A stretch of 64,000 nucleotides of DNA from Sphingomonas endophytica (GCF_001476895.1 NZ_LDTB01000001.1:62001-126000), one strand, 5' to 3'. Positions 16,829 to 26,948 are shown, numbered from the stretch's first letter. Translations and numbers: made by a program. Notes: generated by a model not told the origin, from the letters alone.

Positions 16829-18337
16829 ATGGTCGCGATCGTATCGACGGTAGCCTATCTGGGGCTGGAGGCGCGCAGCGTCGAAGTGCAGGTGCAACTG
16901 ATGGCGGGTCTCCCTGCGTTCAATGTCGTGGGGCTGGCGGACAAGGCGGTCGGCGAGAGCCGCGAGCGGGTGCGTGGCGCGATCGCCGGCATGGGCTTGT
17001 CGCTGCCGCCGAAGCGGATCGCAGTGAACCTGTCGCCCGCCGACCTGCCCAAGGAAGGCTCGCATTTCGACTTGCCGATCGCGCTCGGGCTGCTGGCAGC
17101 GATGGGCGTGGTCGATGGCGAGACGCTGGCCGATTACGTGATCGTCGGCGAACTCGGGCTCGACGGGCGGCTGGCGCCGTCACCGGGCGTGCTGCTCGCC
17201 GCGCTTCACGCCGCCGAGACGGGCAGGGGACTGATCTGTCCCGCCGCGCAAGGGAGCGAGGCGGCGTGGAGCGGCAGTATCGAGGTGGTCGCCGCGCCGG
17301 ATCTGCTGGCATTGCTCAATCACCTGAAGGGGCAGGGGCTGCTTGCCCTGCCGAAGCCGGGGGACGTCGTTGAGACACGCACGGGCCCGGACCTTCGCCA
17401 GGTGAAGGGGCAGGAAGTGGCCAAGCGCGCGCTCGAGATCGCGGCCGCAGGTGCGCACAATCTGTTGTTCGTAGGCCCCCCTGGAGCGGGCAAGTCGTTG
17501 ATGGCGGCGTGCCTGCCCGGCATCCTGCCGCCGCTAGACCCCGGCGAGGCGTTGGAGGTGTCGATGGTCCAGTCGGTCGCCGGGACGCTGCCCGGTGGCA
17601 CGCTTACCCGGACCCGGCCGTTCCGCAGCCCGCACCATTCCGCCAGCATGGCCGCGCTGACCGGCGGCGGGCTGAAGGTGAAGCCGGGCGAGGTCAGCCT
17701 CGCGCATCACGGCGTGCTGTTCCTCGACGAATTGCCCGAGTTCCAGCGCGCCGTCCTCGATTCGCTGCGTCAGCCGCTGGAAAGCGGCACGGTGAGCGTC
17801 GCGCGGGCGAATGCGCACGTATCCTACCCTGCGCGGGTTCAACTCATTGCGGCGATGAACCCGTGCCGCTGCGGCCATCTCGCCGATGCGTCGCTGGCCT
17901 GCGCGCGTGCGCCGAAATGCGCGGTGGACTATCAGGCGAAAGTGTCCGGCCCTCTCCTGGACCGCATCGATCTTCACGTCGAAGTGGCGGCGGTCAGCGC
18001 GATCGACCTCACGCTCCCGCCTCCCGCGGAGGGATCCGCCGATGTCGCCGTCCGCGTCGCCGCCGCCCGCGCGCTTCAGGCCGAGCGGCTGGCGGGCAGC
18101 GGCTTGCGCACCAACGCCGAGCTCGATGGCGACACCCTCGACCGCTTCGCCTCTCCGGATGATTCGGGGCGGGCATTGCTGGCGCAAGCGGCGGTGGCGA
18201 TGAAGCTGTCGGCGCGCGGCTACACTCGCATCCTGCGTGTGGCGCGGACCATCGCCGATCTGGCAGGAGCGGAAACCGTCGGCCGTATCCATGTCGCGGA
18301 GGCGCTCGGCTATCGTCGGCAGCCGCCGCGCAACTAG
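16829..18337 (+). CDS. YifB/ComM-family Mg-chelatase-like AAA ATPase
   Basis: A 502-residue protein. An N-terminal Lon-protease-like fold domain (GLPAFNVVGLADKAVGESRERVR) precedes the ATPase, with Walker A FVGPPGAGKS and Walker B LFLDELPEF. The family segment PFRSPHHSAS and the C-terminal AMNPCRCGHLADASLAC and GRIHVAEALGYR are present. ComM relatives are helicase-like factors aiding integration of transforming DNA; a wider role is unproven. The start MVAIVSTVAYLGLEA is family-typical; an in-frame ATG at 16802 is possible. Confidence 0.93.
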   Translation: MVAIVSTVAYLGLEARSVEVQVQLMAGLPAFNVVGLADKAVGESRERVRGAIAGMGLSLPPKRIAVNLSPADLPKEGSHFDLPIALGLLAAMGVVDGETLADYVIVGELGLDGRLAPSPGVLLAALHAAETGRGLICPAAQGSEAAWSGSIEVVAAPDLLALLNHLKGQGLLALPKPGDVVETRTGPDLRQVKGQEVAKRALEIAAAGAHNLLFVGPPGAGKSLMAACLPGILPPLDPGEALEVSMVQSVAGTLPGGTLTRTRPFRSPHHSASMAALTGGGLKVKPGEVSLAHHGVLFLDELPEFQRAVLDSLRQPLESGTVSVARANAHVSYPARVQLIAAMNPCRCGHLADASLACARAPKCAVDYQAKVSGPLLDRIDLHVEVAAVSAIDLTLPPPAEGSADVAVRVAAARALQAERLAGSGLRTNAELDGDTLDRFASPDDSGRALLAQAAVAMKLSARGYTRILRVARTIADLAGAETVGRIHVAEALGYRRQPPRN

Positions 18338-18380
18338 GCGATTCCGTTCACGCGGTCATCCCCAAGGCGAGGAATGATCC

Positions 18381-18409
18381 CGGGAGCAGAGCGCTCGGGA
18401 GCAGAGCGC
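18381..18409. repeat. Tandem duplication of a 14-bp unit
   Basis: CGGGAGCAGAGCGC occurs at 18381-18394 and again at 18396-18409, separated by one T. It lies in the short gap after two convergent genes, beside a GTCATCCCC sequence like the edges of dispersed genomic repeats. Confidence 0.7.
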
Positions 18410-18412
18410 ACC

Positions 18413-19735
18413 TCACACGTCGTGGAAACTCTCCACCGCGCGCGCCGGCCCATGACCGGACGGCGCCGTAGCCCCCACGACCACCGGCGATTCGCGCGGA
18501 TCGAACCCACCTTCCCATTTCGCGATCACCGCGCTCGCCACCGCATTGCCGATCACGTTGGTCGCGGTGCGGCCCATGTCGAGGAAATGGTCGATGGCCA
18601 GGACCAGCAGCAGTCCCGCCTCGGGCAGCTTGAACATCGGCAGCGTCGCCGCGATCACCACCAGGCTGGCGCGCGGGACGCCCGCGATCCCCTTCGACGT
18701 GACCATCAGCACCAGCAGCATCGTCACCATGTGTCCGACCGACATGTCGATGCCATAGGCCTGCGCGATGAAGATCGACGCGAAGGTCATGTAGATCATC
18801 GACCCGTCGAGGTTGAACGAATACCCTAGCGGCAGCACGAAGCTGGCGATGCGCGGGGGTACGCCGAAGCGGTCGAGCGCCTCCAGCATCCGTGGATAGG
18901 CCGCCTCCGACGAGGCGGTCGAGAAAGCGACCAGCAACGGCTCGCGGACGTAGCGGATCAATTCGCGCACCCGCGAACCGATGAACAGGAAACCGATGCC
19001 GAGCAGCAATACCCACAAGGTCAGCAGCGTCAGGTAGAAGCTGCCCATGAAATAAGCGAGTTGGCCGATCACCGCCGGGCCGCGCTCGGTCAGCGTTCCC
19101 GCCACCGCCGCGAACACCGCGACCGGGGCCACGCGCATGACATAATCGGTCACCTGCAACATGACGTGCACCAAAGCGTCGATCGCCTTGACCAGCGGCC
19201 GCGCCTTTTCGCCGACCGCCGTGATCGCAACGCCGACAAACACCGACATCACGACGATCTGGAGGATCTCGTTCTTCGCCATCGCATCGACCATCGAGGC
19301 GGGTACGATATGCGCGAAGAAATCCTTCAGGTTGAACGCCGCGGTCGCCAGACCCGTGGCCTCTCCGGCGGGCGGCAGCGGCAGGCCGATCCCGACGCCA
19401 GGCTTCAGCACATTGACCATCACGAGGCCCAGCGACAGCGACAACAGGCTGGCGGAGATGAACCATGCCAGACTGCGCGCGCCGATCCGCCCCAGCGCGG
19501 CGGTATCGCCCATCTGCGCAATCCCCGACACGAGCGTCGCGAACACCAATGGCGCGATGATCATCTTGACGAGGCGCAGAAAGATCGTCGTCAGGATCGA
19601 GAAATAGCCTGCGATCTCGGTAAGCCGCGCCTGCGCGGCTGGCGTGCCGTCGTCGAGCCAGCTGTTGAGCACCAGCCCGACGATGAGGCCCAGCACCAGC
19701 CCGGCCAGTATGTAAAGGGTCAGCCGCTTGGCCAT
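18413..19735 (-). CDS. Dicarboxylate/amino acid:cation symporter (DAACS/SLC1 family)
   Basis: A 440-residue membrane carrier with about eight hydrophobic helices and two re-entrant loops. The family motifs are present: PLVFATLVSGIAQMGD, FSTASSEAAYPRMLE (serine-rich hairpin 1), FNLDGSMIYMTFASIFIAQAYG (the NMDG-like motif reads NLDG) and FLDMGRTATNVIGNAVAS. Substrates are typically C4-dicarboxylates or glutamate. I chose ATG 19735 because GGAG lies 6 nt before it; GTG 19747 and ATG 19738 are alternatives. It is divergent from the M24 peptidase. Confidence 0.92.
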   Translation of the reverse strand: MAKRLTLYILAGLVLGLIVGLVLNSWLDDGTPAAQARLTEIAGYFSILTTIFLRLVKMIIAPLVFATLVSGIAQMGDTAALGRIGARSLAWFISASLLSLSLGLVMVNVLKPGVGIGLPLPPAGEATGLATAAFNLKDFFAHIVPASMVDAMAKNEILQIVVMSVFVGVAITAVGEKARPLVKAIDALVHVMLQVTDYVMRVAPVAVFAAVAGTLTERGPAVIGQLAYFMGSFYLTLLTLWVLLLGIGFLFIGSRVRELIRYVREPLLVAFSTASSEAAYPRMLEALDRFGVPPRIASFVLPLGYSFNLDGSMIYMTFASIFIAQAYGIDMSVGHMVTMLLVLMVTSKGIAGVPRASLVVIAATLPMFKLPEAGLLLVLAIDHFLDMGRTATNVIGNAVASAVIAKWEGGFDPRESPVVVGATAPSGHGPARAVESFHDV

Positions 19736-19810
19736 CATTCGCTCCACGCATCCGTGCGCGAGGTGAAGGGGATTGCGGCGGCGCGGTCAAGCGCCCTAAC
19801 GTCCGAAACC

Positions 19811-21067
19811 ATGAGCCTTCCCGCCATCCAACCGTCCCGCCGCCTCGTTCTCGGCGGGGCGGCCGCGTTGCTCGCTACCACGATCGTCCGCGCGGCCGAG
19901 CCCGATCTGGCGGGGTTGTCGGACATGACGACGCGCGCGGTCCCGATCGGTCGCGAAGAGCGGGCGGCACGACTGGCGCGCGCGCAGGCGTTGATGCGGG
20001 CCAACGGTATGGGCGCGGTGCTGATCGAACCGGGGGCGAGCCTTACATACTTCACCGGGGTCGAATGGTGGCGCAGCGAAAGGCTGACCGCCGCGATCCT
20101 GCCGGTCGAGGGCGAGGCGTGCATCGTCACACCGTTCTTCGAGGAGCCCTCGGTACGCCAGACGCTGGCAATCCCCGCCGAGGTGCGCGTGTGGCAGGAG
20201 GATGCGGATCCGTTGCGTGTGGTGGCGGGTTTCCTGCGCGATCGCAAGCTGACGGCGCGCGCGATGGGGATCGAGGAAAGCGCGCGCTTCTTCGCCTTCG
20301 ACGGGCTCGCCCACGCGCTGCCCGGCATACGTCTGGTCAGTGCCAACCCCGTCGTGCGCGGCTGTCGCATGATCAAGTCACCCGCCGAGATCGCGCTCAT
20401 GCGGCTTGCCACCGACGTGACGGTCGCCGCCTATCGCTGGACGCATCCGCGCGTCGAGACCGGTATGACCGGCGCGCAGATCGGCGCACTGATGAATGCC
20501 GCGACAAAAAGGCTGGGCGGCGCGCCCGAGTTCGCGCTGGCCCTGATCGGCCCGGCCTCGGCATTGCCGCACGGCAGTCGCGAGGTGGTGCGCGTCGCGG
20601 ACGGGCAAACGGTCTTGATGGACTGCGGCTGCACCGTCGAAGGATATCAGTCGGACGTGTCGCGCACCTGGGTCCATGGAACCGCGACGGCCGAGCAACG
20701 CCGGGTCTGGGATCAGGTCCGGCGTGGACAGGCGCTGGCGTTCCGCACGGCGCAGGTCGGAGTCGCGGCGGGCGCCGTCGACGATGCAGTGCGCCATTTC
20801 TATGAGCGGCTCGGCTACGGCCCGGGCTATCGCCTGCCGGGGCTGTCGCATCGTACCGGACACGGCATCGGGATGGACGGCCACGAACCGGTCAATCTGG
20901 TGCACGGTGAGGCGACGCGGCTGGCACCCGGCATGTGCTTCTCCGACGAACCCGGCCTGTATCTGTCGGGCAAGTTCGGAGTGCGGCTGGAGGATTGCTT
21001 CCATATGACGGCCGGCGGGCCGGCGTGGTTCAGCACGCCGCCGGCCTCGCTCGACCGCCCGGTTTAG
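19811..21067 (+). CDS. M24-family metallopeptidase (Xaa-Pro aminopeptidase-like) with Tat signal
   Basis: A 418-residue exported peptidase. The N-terminus has a twin-arginine signal (PSRRLVLGGAAALLATTIVRA) directing it to the periplasm. A creatinase-like N-domain precedes the pita-bread domain, whose metal ligands are all visible: MDCGCTVEGYQSDVSRTW (two Asp), SHRTGHGIGMDGHE (His), FSDEPGLY (Glu) and RLEDCF (Glu). The likely role is cleaving Xaa-Pro bonds in imported peptides. Its stop overlaps the convergent PEP-CTERM gene by 4 nt. Confidence 0.9.
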   Translation: MSLPAIQPSRRLVLGGAAALLATTIVRAAEPDLAGLSDMTTRAVPIGREERAARLARAQALMRANGMGAVLIEPGASLTYFTGVEWWRSERLTAAILPVEGEACIVTPFFEEPSVRQTLAIPAEVRVWQEDADPLRVVAGFLRDRKLTARAMGIEESARFFAFDGLAHALPGIRLVSANPVVRGCRMIKSPAEIALMRLATDVTVAAYRWTHPRVETGMTGAQIGALMNAATKRLGGAPEFALALIGPASALPHGSREVVRVADGQTVLMDCGCTVEGYQSDVSRTWVHGTATAEQRRVWDQVRRGQALAFRTAQVGVAAGAVDDAVRHFYERLGYGPGYRLPGLSHRTGHGIGMDGHEPVNLVHGEATRLAPGMCFSDEPGLYLSGKFGVRLEDCFHMTAGGPAWFSTPPASLDRPV

Positions 21068-21807
21068 GCGGCTGCGGCGGCGCGCCGCCGACGGCGACGC
21101 AGCGCCGCGCCGGTCGTCGCGAAACCGGCGAGCATCATCGCCCAGGTCGCCGGCTCCGGCACCGCCCCGGTGGGCGCACCGGCCGGCGTATAGTCGAAGG
21201 TCAGTTTATAACTCGCGCTTCCGCAGAAGTCCTCGCCCGCCGGGGACGATGGACTGCCGCTGGTCGTGACGAAGCACGACCCGCTCAACTGCCGAAGCTG
21301 GCTCGACGACGGCAGCAACGAGAAGCTCGTGTCGCCGACATCGCCGTTATGACCCAGGTCGAAGCCGTTGAACGACGTCGCCGTGTCCACGAACAACGTA
21401 GGATCGAGCGACAGCGACGCGCCCCCGGTCGCGATGACGTCGAAGAAGCCGAGCGCACGCCCGTCCTGAATGCGCGTCATGTCGACGGTGTCGCTGCCGG
21501 ACCCGGCGAGCCGGACCAGCAACCCGTCCAGCGACGCGATGCTCGACCCGAGTCGCCAGTTGCCGTCCACGGTCCAGCGCACGGTCTTGATACCGGCGTT
21601 GGCGGCCGGAACGTTGATCGCCCACACCCGCGATTTCGACAGCGAAATGTCGAGCGAGACCTTGTTCAGCGTGCCCAGCGCGCTATCGAAGCCGCGGAAG
21701 CCACGGGATCCGGCCTGTTCGCTGTCAGTCTGGATGATGGTTGCCGCGGACGCGGCGTTTGCCATGCAGGCCGCAATGATCGCGGCCGTCCACAACGGAC
21801 CCTTCAT
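21064..21807 (-). CDS. PEP-CTERM sorting domain protein
   Basis: A 247-residue secreted protein. A signal peptide (GPLWTAAIIAACMANAASA) is followed by a beta-rich body with two cysteines (SCFV, EDFCGSASY). The C-terminal PEP-CTERM module reads VPEPATWAMMLAGF, then a hydrophobic stretch and RRRRRR. This tag is recognised by an exosortase, usually for surface or exopolysaccharide-linked proteins; no exosortase is in this window. Starts at 21807 and 21822 are both possible. The body function is unknown. Confidence 0.88.
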   Translation of the reverse strand: MKGPLWTAAIIAACMANAASAATIIQTDSEQAGSRGFRGFDSALGTLNKVSLDISLSKSRVWAINVPAANAGIKTVRWTVDGNWRLGSSIASLDGLLVRLAGSGSDTVDMTRIQDGRALGFFDVIATGGASLSLDPTLFVDTATSFNGFDLGHNGDVGDTSFSLLPSSSQLRQLSGSCFVTTSGSPSSPAGEDFCGSASYKLTFDYTPAGAPTGAVPEPATWAMMLAGFATTGAALRRRRRRAAAAA

Positions 21808-21965
21808 TAACCCAACCCCCATGTCCTGCTTGATTAAAGAGCGTTTACACATTCAGGTTTCATTCACAAGGCAACGGCGTCTTTGATGCTGGCGGTGGCT
21901 TTCCTGCCACAGCGATCTTCCAGAGCGACTAGGCAGGGCGGACTTCGCGGATTAAGTCAGCCGGC

Positions 21966-24629
21966 ATGACCGCTACCAACGACATCCGCCGCTCGTTTCT
22001 CGACTATTTCGGCTCGACCGGGCACCAGATCGTGCCCTCGGCACCGCTGGTGCCGCAGAACGATCCGACGCTGATGTTCGTCAACGCGGGCATGGTCCCC
22101 TTCAAGAATGTCTTCACCGGGTTGGAATCGCGGCCGTATTCCACCGCCACCTCGTCGCAGAAGTGCGTCCGCGCCGGTGGCAAGCACAATGATCTCGACA
22201 ATGTCGGCTACACGGCGCGCCATCATACGTTCTTCGAGATGCTGGGCAATTTCAGCTTCGGCGATTACTTCAAGGAACAGGCGATCACCAATGCGTGGGC
22301 ATTGCTGACGAGGGAATGGGGGCTGCCCGCCGACAAGCTGACCGTCACCGTCTTCCACACCGACGATCAGGCATTTGACCTCTGGAAGAAGATTGCGGGA
22401 CTTCCCGATCACCGCATCATCCGTATCCCGACAAAGGACAATTTCTGGGCGATGGGATCGGACGGTCCGTGCGGGCCGTGCTCGGAAATCTTCTACGATC
22501 ATGGCGAGCATATCCCTGGCGGTCCTCCGGGCAGCCCGGATGAGGATGGCGACCGGTTCGTCGAGATCTGGAATCTCGTGTTCATGCAGCATCTGCAGGA
22601 GGCGGATGCGATCGTCGGCGACCTGCCGCGCCCGTCGATCGACACGGGCATGGGGCTGGAACGCATCGCTGCTGTCCTGCAGGGCGTGCACGACAATTAC
22701 GACACCGACACGTTCAAGGCGCTGATCGCCGCCTCTGGCGCGCTCACCCATACGCATACGACTGGCGACAATCAGGCGAGCCACCGCGTCATCGCCGATC
22801 ACCTGCGCTGTTCGGGCTTCCTGGTCGCCGACGGCGTGCTGCCCGCCAACGAAGGGCGCGGCTATGTCCTGCGGCGTATCATGCGCCGCGCGATGCGCCA
22901 CGCGCACCTGCTGGGTGCGAAGGAGCCGCTGATGCACCGGCTGGTTCCGGCGCTGGTTGCGGAGATGGGCGCGGCCTATCCCGAACTGATCCGCGCGCAG
23001 CCGCTGATCGAGGCGACCTTGCAGCAGGAGGAAACCCGCTTCCGCCAAACGCTCGACAAGGGCCTGCGGCTGCTCGACGATGCGACCATCGGCATGAAGC
23101 CCGGCGACACGCTGGCGGGCGACACGGCTTTCCGTCTCTACGATACCTTTGGCTTTCCCTACGACCTGACCGAGGACGCGTTGCGTGCCCAGGGGTTCAA
23201 GGTCGATCGCGCCGGGTTCGATGCGGCGATGGCCGAGCAGAAGCGCGCAGCGCGCGCGGCCTGGAAGGGTTCGGGGGCGAAGGCATCGGACGAACTGTGG
23301 TTCGACCTTGCCGAGGAAGTCGGCGCAACCGAATTCACCGGCTATGCCAGCGACGTCGGAGAGGGCGTCGTGCTGGCGCTGGTCAAGGACGGACAACGCG
23401 TCGAGCAGGCCGCAGCGGGCGAGAAGGTGGATGTCGTCGTCAACCAGACGCCGTTTTATGGTGAGAGCGGCGGGCAGGTCGGCGACGCCGGTTTCATCAG
23501 CAATGACAATGGCTTGAGCGGCGATGTTGCCGACACGTCGAAGCAGCTCGGGAAGCTGTGGGTCCATCATACCACGCTGACCGCAGGGACGATCAAGGTT
23601 GGCGACACGGTGAAGCTGGCGATCGATGTCGCGCGCCGCGCCGCGATTCGCGCCAATCACTCCGCTACTCATCTGCTGCATGAAGCGCTGCGGCAGCGGG
23701 TCGGCACCCATGTCGCGCAAAAGGGGTCGCTGGTTGCGCCGGAGCGGTTGCGGTTCGACGTATCGCACTCGGCTGCGCTCACCCCAGAGGAACTGGCGGG
23801 GGCCGAGGCGGCGGTGAACGCGCAGATTCGCGGAAACGGGACCGTTGAGACGCGCCTGATGACTCCCGACGATGCGATCGCGATGGGTGCGATGGCGCTG
23901 TTCGGCGAGAAGTACGGTGACGAGGTCCGTGTCGTGTCGATGGGGAGCGAGGACGACGGCAAGATCTATTCGATCGAGCTGTGTGGAGGCACCCACGTCC
24001 GCGCGCTCGGCGACATCGGCCTGCTCAAGATCGTCGGCGAAAGCGCGGTGTCCTCCGGCGTGCGGCGTGTCGAGGCGCTGACCGGTGAGGCGGCGCGTGC
24101 CTGGCTGAACGCTCGCGACGAAAAGCTGCGCGAGGCGGCGGTGTCGCTCAAGACCTCGCCCGACGAGGTGCCGGCGCGCGTGGCGGCGCTGGTCGAGGAA
24201 AAGCGCCGGCTGGAGCGTGAACTGGCCGAAGCGAAGAAGGCACTGGCGCTTGGCGGCGGCAACGGCGGGGCGGCTCCGGGGTTGGAGACCGTCGGCGGCA
24301 TCGGCTTCGTTGGCCAGGTGCTCGACGGCTTCGAGGCCAAGGGGCTGCGCGGCGCGGTCGACGAAGCGAAGAAGCGCGTCGGCTCCGGTGTCGCGGTGAT
24401 GGTCGCGGTCAATGAGGGGCGGGCCTCGGTCGCGGTCGGCGTGACTGATGATTTGGTCGCGTCGATCAGCGCGGTCGAGTTGCTGCGCCGTGCGGTCACC
24501 GCGCTCGGCGGGCAGGGCGGCGGCGGTCGACCCGACATGGCACAAGGCGGTGGGCCCGACGGCGCAAAGGCGGGCGAGGCAGTCGCCGCAATTCGCGCGG
24601 TGCTGGAGGAGCGTCAGGTAACGGCCTGA
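21966..24629 (+). CDS. alaS: Alanyl-tRNA synthetase
   Basis: An 887-residue class II synthetase charging tRNA-Ala. The order is the catalytic domain ([45 protein letters not shown]), the editing domain with zinc-type motifs [13 protein letters not shown] and [15 protein letters not shown], and a C-Ala domain at the end ([15 protein letters not shown]). It is full length. It has a 143-bp leader after the divergent PEP-CTERM gene and ends at a strong bidirectional hairpin. Confidence 0.98.
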   Translation: MTATNDIRRSFLDYFGSTGHQIVPSAPLVPQNDPTLMFVNAGMVPFKNVFTGLESRPYSTATSSQKCVRAGGKHNDLDNVGYTARHHTFFEMLGNFSFGDYFKEQAITNAWALLTREWGLPADKLTVTVFHTDDQAFDLWKKIAGLPDHRIIRIPTKDNFWAMGSDGPCGPCSEIFYDHGEHIPGGPPGSPDEDGDRFVEIWNLVFMQHLQEADAIVGDLPRPSIDTGMGLERIAAVLQGVHDNYDTDTFKALIAASGALTHTHTTGDNQASHRVIADHLRCSGFLVADGVLPANEGRGYVLRRIMRRAMRHAHLLGAKEPLMHRLVPALVAEMGAAYPELIRAQPLIEATLQQEETRFRQTLDKGLRLLDDATIGMKPGDTLAGDTAFRLYDTFGFPYDLTEDALRAQGFKVDRAGFDAAMAEQKRAARAAWKGSGAKASDELWFDLAEEVGATEFTGYASDVGEGVVLALVKDGQRVEQAAAGEKVDVVVNQTPFYGESGGQVGDAGFISNDNGLSGDVADTSKQLGKLWVHHTTLTAGTIKVGDTVKLAIDVARRAAIRANHSATHLLHEALRQRVGTHVAQKGSLVAPERLRFDVSHSAALTPEELAGAEAAVNAQIRGNGTVETRLMTPDDAIAMGAMALFGEKYGDEVRVVSMGSEDDGKIYSIELCGGTHVRALGDIGLLKIVGESAVSSGVRRVEALTGEAARAWLNARDEKLREAAVSLKTSPDEVPARVAALVEEKRRLERELAEAKKALALGGGNGGAAPGLETVGGIGFVGQVLDGFEAKGLRGAVDEAKKRVGSGVAVMVAVNEGRASVAVGVTDDLVASISAVELLRRAVTALGGQGGGGRPDMAQGGGPDGAKAGEAVAAIRAVLEERQVTA

Positions 24630-24663
24630 CTGCGTACGACGATACGCGAGCGACATAATGGAA

Positions 24664-24695
24664 GCGCCGCCCGTGTCCCATGACACGAGCGGCGC
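24664..24695. terminator. Bidirectional terminator hairpin between alaS and the repeat protein
   Basis: Arms of 14 bp with one mismatch (GCGCCGCCCGTGTC and GACACGAGCGGCGC) around a 4-nt loop, lying between two convergent genes. It probably serves both strands, although T-runs are short. Confidence 0.7.
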
Positions 24696-24713
24696 CTCTT
24701 CATTCAGGGCCGA

Positions 24714-25418
24714 TCAGCGCGGCGCGCGCTTGGCCTTCGCCTTCACCGAGGCACCAGCGTCGGCGCGCAACCCGCCGGTGGCGGCGCCCACGGCACCCGT
24801 GGCGGCCGTCGCGGCGTCGCCGACCGTCGAGCCGACCGCACCCGCGGCCTCACCCGCTGCGCTGGTAGCAGTGCCGGCGGCACCGCCCGCAGCGCTCATC
24901 GCCGCTTTGAGCTGTGCGGCCGTCATACCCAGCAGGATACCCTGCGGTCCGGGGCCGAAACCCGTTACCGGCAGCACGGCATCACCATCGGCGGTAGTGA
25001 GCGTCACGCCGCTGGCATCCACCGACTTGATCGTGCCCAACTGCGCGCCACCAGTGCCATACACGGTCGCGCCCGGAACCAGCTTCGACTTGAACTCGGC
25101 ATTTGCCTGCGCCTGCTGCTGGCCAGCGGCGGCGTCGAGCTGTGCCTTGGTCATGGCCAGGACCGGCCCCTGAGCGCCCTTGCCGAGCGAGGTTAGTGGA
25201 ACGGCGGCTTTAACCGTGCCGGTGTTGATGACCGCATTGGTGCCATCGGTGCTGTCGATCGTTCCGACCACGCCACCCGACGTGTCATAGACGGTCGCGC
25301 CCGCAGACACGGTCACACCCGCAGTGGCGGTCGCGGGAGCCTGGGCCGGTGCCTGAGCGATCGCGGCGCCGGGAATCAGCGCGACAGAGGCCAGTGCGAA
25401 AACGGCGAAGTGCTTCAC
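24714..25418 (-). CDS. Secreted hypothetical protein with two PRC-like repeats
   Basis: A 234-residue protein with a signal peptide (KHFAVFALASVALIPGAAIAQ). The body has two similar units of about 55 residues: GATVYDTSGGVVGTIDS to AMTKAQLDAAAG, and GATVYGTGGAQLGTIKS to GMTAAQLKAAM, resembling a PRC-barrel-like fold. The tail is Ala/Gly/Thr-rich and low-complexity with a basic end. The GTG start has AGGAG at 25425-25429, 6 nt before it. A periplasmic or envelope location is inferred; the function is unknown. Confidence 0.8.
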   Translation of the reverse strand: MKHFAVFALASVALIPGAAIAQAPAQAPATATAGVTVSAGATVYDTSGGVVGTIDSTDGTNAVINTGTVKAAVPLTSLGKGAQGPVLAMTKAQLDAAAGQQQAQANAEFKSKLVPGATVYGTGGAQLGTIKSVDASGVTLTTADGDAVLPVTGFGPGPQGILLGMTAAQLKAAMSAAGGAAGTATSAAGEAAGAVGSTVGDAATAATGAVGAATGGLRADAGASVKAKAKRAPR

Positions 25419-25544
25419 GAGGAACTCCTATACTCGTTGGCAGAAACCGAAAGGTCGGGAGCGAAACGGTCGGTCCCGATCAGGGTTCCGAATCTGTCAG
25501 GATGCACCTGCACCCTGCGTGAACGACTTGTTCATCGTAATGAT

Positions 25545-25559
25545 GTTCCCCTATCGTTC
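25545..25559 (+). promoter_or_regulatory. Candidate LexA (SOS) box before radA
   Basis: GTTC CCCTATC GTTC matches the alphaproteobacterial LexA operator GTTC-N7-GTTC exactly. It ends 21 nt before the radA ATG. Placing radA under SOS control is inferred from the motif and the gene function. Confidence 0.65.
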
Positions 25560-25580
25560 CTGATGCGCTAGGGATCGATC

Positions 25581-26948
25581 ATGGCGAAGGTTCAGAAGAG
25601 ATTTGTCTGCCAGTCGTGCGGATCGGTCAGTCATCGCTGGCAGGGCCAGTGCGTGGACTGTCAGGAATGGAACACGCTGGTGGAAGAGGCGCCGCTCAAC
25701 GCCACGCCATTCCAGGCGAAGCACAATCTGCAAGGGGGCGGGCGCATGATCGCGCTGACCGCGCTGGATGCCCAGGCGACGCTGCCGGACCGGCTGCCGT
25801 TCGGGATGGCGGAACTCGACCGGGCGCTGGGCGGTGGGCTGGTCGCGGGGTCGGCGACGCTGATCGGCGGCGATCCGGGTATTGGCAAGTCGACCCTCCT
25901 CTTGCAGGCGGCCGCCGCCTTGGCGCGAAAAGGCCACGATGTGGCATATGTCTCCGGTGAGGAAGCCGCCGATCAGGTACGCCTCCGTGCGCAGCGACTG
26001 GCGTTGGGTGATGCGCCGGTCCGCCTCGCGGCTGCCACGTCGATTCGCGACATCCTGACGACGCTGGGCAACGGCACGCCTCCGCGCCTGTTGGTGATCG
26101 ATTCGATCCAGACGATGCATTCCGATCTGATCGAGGGTGCGCCCGGTACCGTCAGCCAGGTGCGCGCCACCGCGCAGGAACTGATCCGCTTCGCGAAGGA
26201 GCGAGGGACGGCGGTGGTGCTGGTCGGGCATGTCACCAAGGACGGGACGATCGCCGGCCCACGCGTGCTGGAACATATGGTCGACACGGTCCTCAGTTTC
26301 GAGGGCGAGCGCAGCCATCAATATCGCATCCTTCGAAGCCTAAAGAACCGCTTCGGCGGCACCGACGAGATCGGCGTATTCGCGATGGCGGGCGACGGAC
26401 TGGTCGAGGTATCCAACCCCTCCGCGCTGTTCCTGACCCAGCGTGAGGAAGGGGCGACGGGAGCGACCGTCTTCCCGGCGCTGGAGGGGACACGACCCGT
26501 GCTGGTCGAGATCCAGGCGCTGGTCGTGCGCGTGGCGAGCGGCGCCACGCCGCGACGCTCGGTGGTCGGCTGGGACTCCGGGCGGCTGGCGATGATCCTG
26601 GCGGTGCTGGAGGCACGTTGCGGGCTCAGCTTCTCGACGTGCGAGGTCTATCTGAATGTCGCTGGTGGCTATCGGATCCAGGATCCGGCGGCCGATCTGG
26701 CGGTGGCGGCGGCGCTGGTGTCGGCGCTCAGCGAACGGCCGGTGCCGGCGGACGCCGTGGCGTTCGGTGAAATCGCACTGTCGGGCGAGTTGCGCCCCGT
26801 CGCGCATGCGCCGTTACGGCTCAAGGAATCAGCGAAGCTGGGGTTCGAGCGGGCATTGTTGCCGTCGGCGGTCGACAAAGGTGCGATGCGACAGTCCGCG
26901 TTCCGCACGCTGGGCCAGTTCGTCGACCATATGTTGGGGCGCGGTTGA
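25581..26948 (+). CDS. radA: DNA repair protein RadA
   Basis: A 455-residue RecA-like helicase that promotes branch migration and processing of recombination intermediates. It has an N-terminal zinc finger (CQSCG ... CVDCQEW), Walker A GGDPGIGKSTLL, the RadA-specific KNRFG motif in LKNRFGGTDEIG, and a C-terminal Lon-like domain (LNVAGGYRIQDPAADLAVAAAL; PADAVAFGEIALSGELRPV). It is full length. A LexA-type box lies in its leader. It is followed by cvpA at 51 bp. Confidence 0.97.
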   Translation: MAKVQKRFVCQSCGSVSHRWQGQCVDCQEWNTLVEEAPLNATPFQAKHNLQGGGRMIALTALDAQATLPDRLPFGMAELDRALGGGLVAGSATLIGGDPGIGKSTLLLQAAAALARKGHDVAYVSGEEAADQVRLRAQRLALGDAPVRLAAATSIRDILTTLGNGTPPRLLVIDSIQTMHSDLIEGAPGTVSQVRATAQELIRFAKERGTAVVLVGHVTKDGTIAGPRVLEHMVDTVLSFEGERSHQYRILRSLKNRFGGTDEIGVFAMAGDGLVEVSNPSALFLTQREEGATGATVFPALEGTRPVLVEIQALVVRVASGATPRRSVVGWDSGRLAMILAVLEARCGLSFSTCEVYLNVAGGYRIQDPAADLAVAAALVSALSERPVPADAVAFGEIALSGELRPVAHAPLRLKESAKLGFERALLPSAVDKGAMRQSAFRTLGQFVDHMLGRG

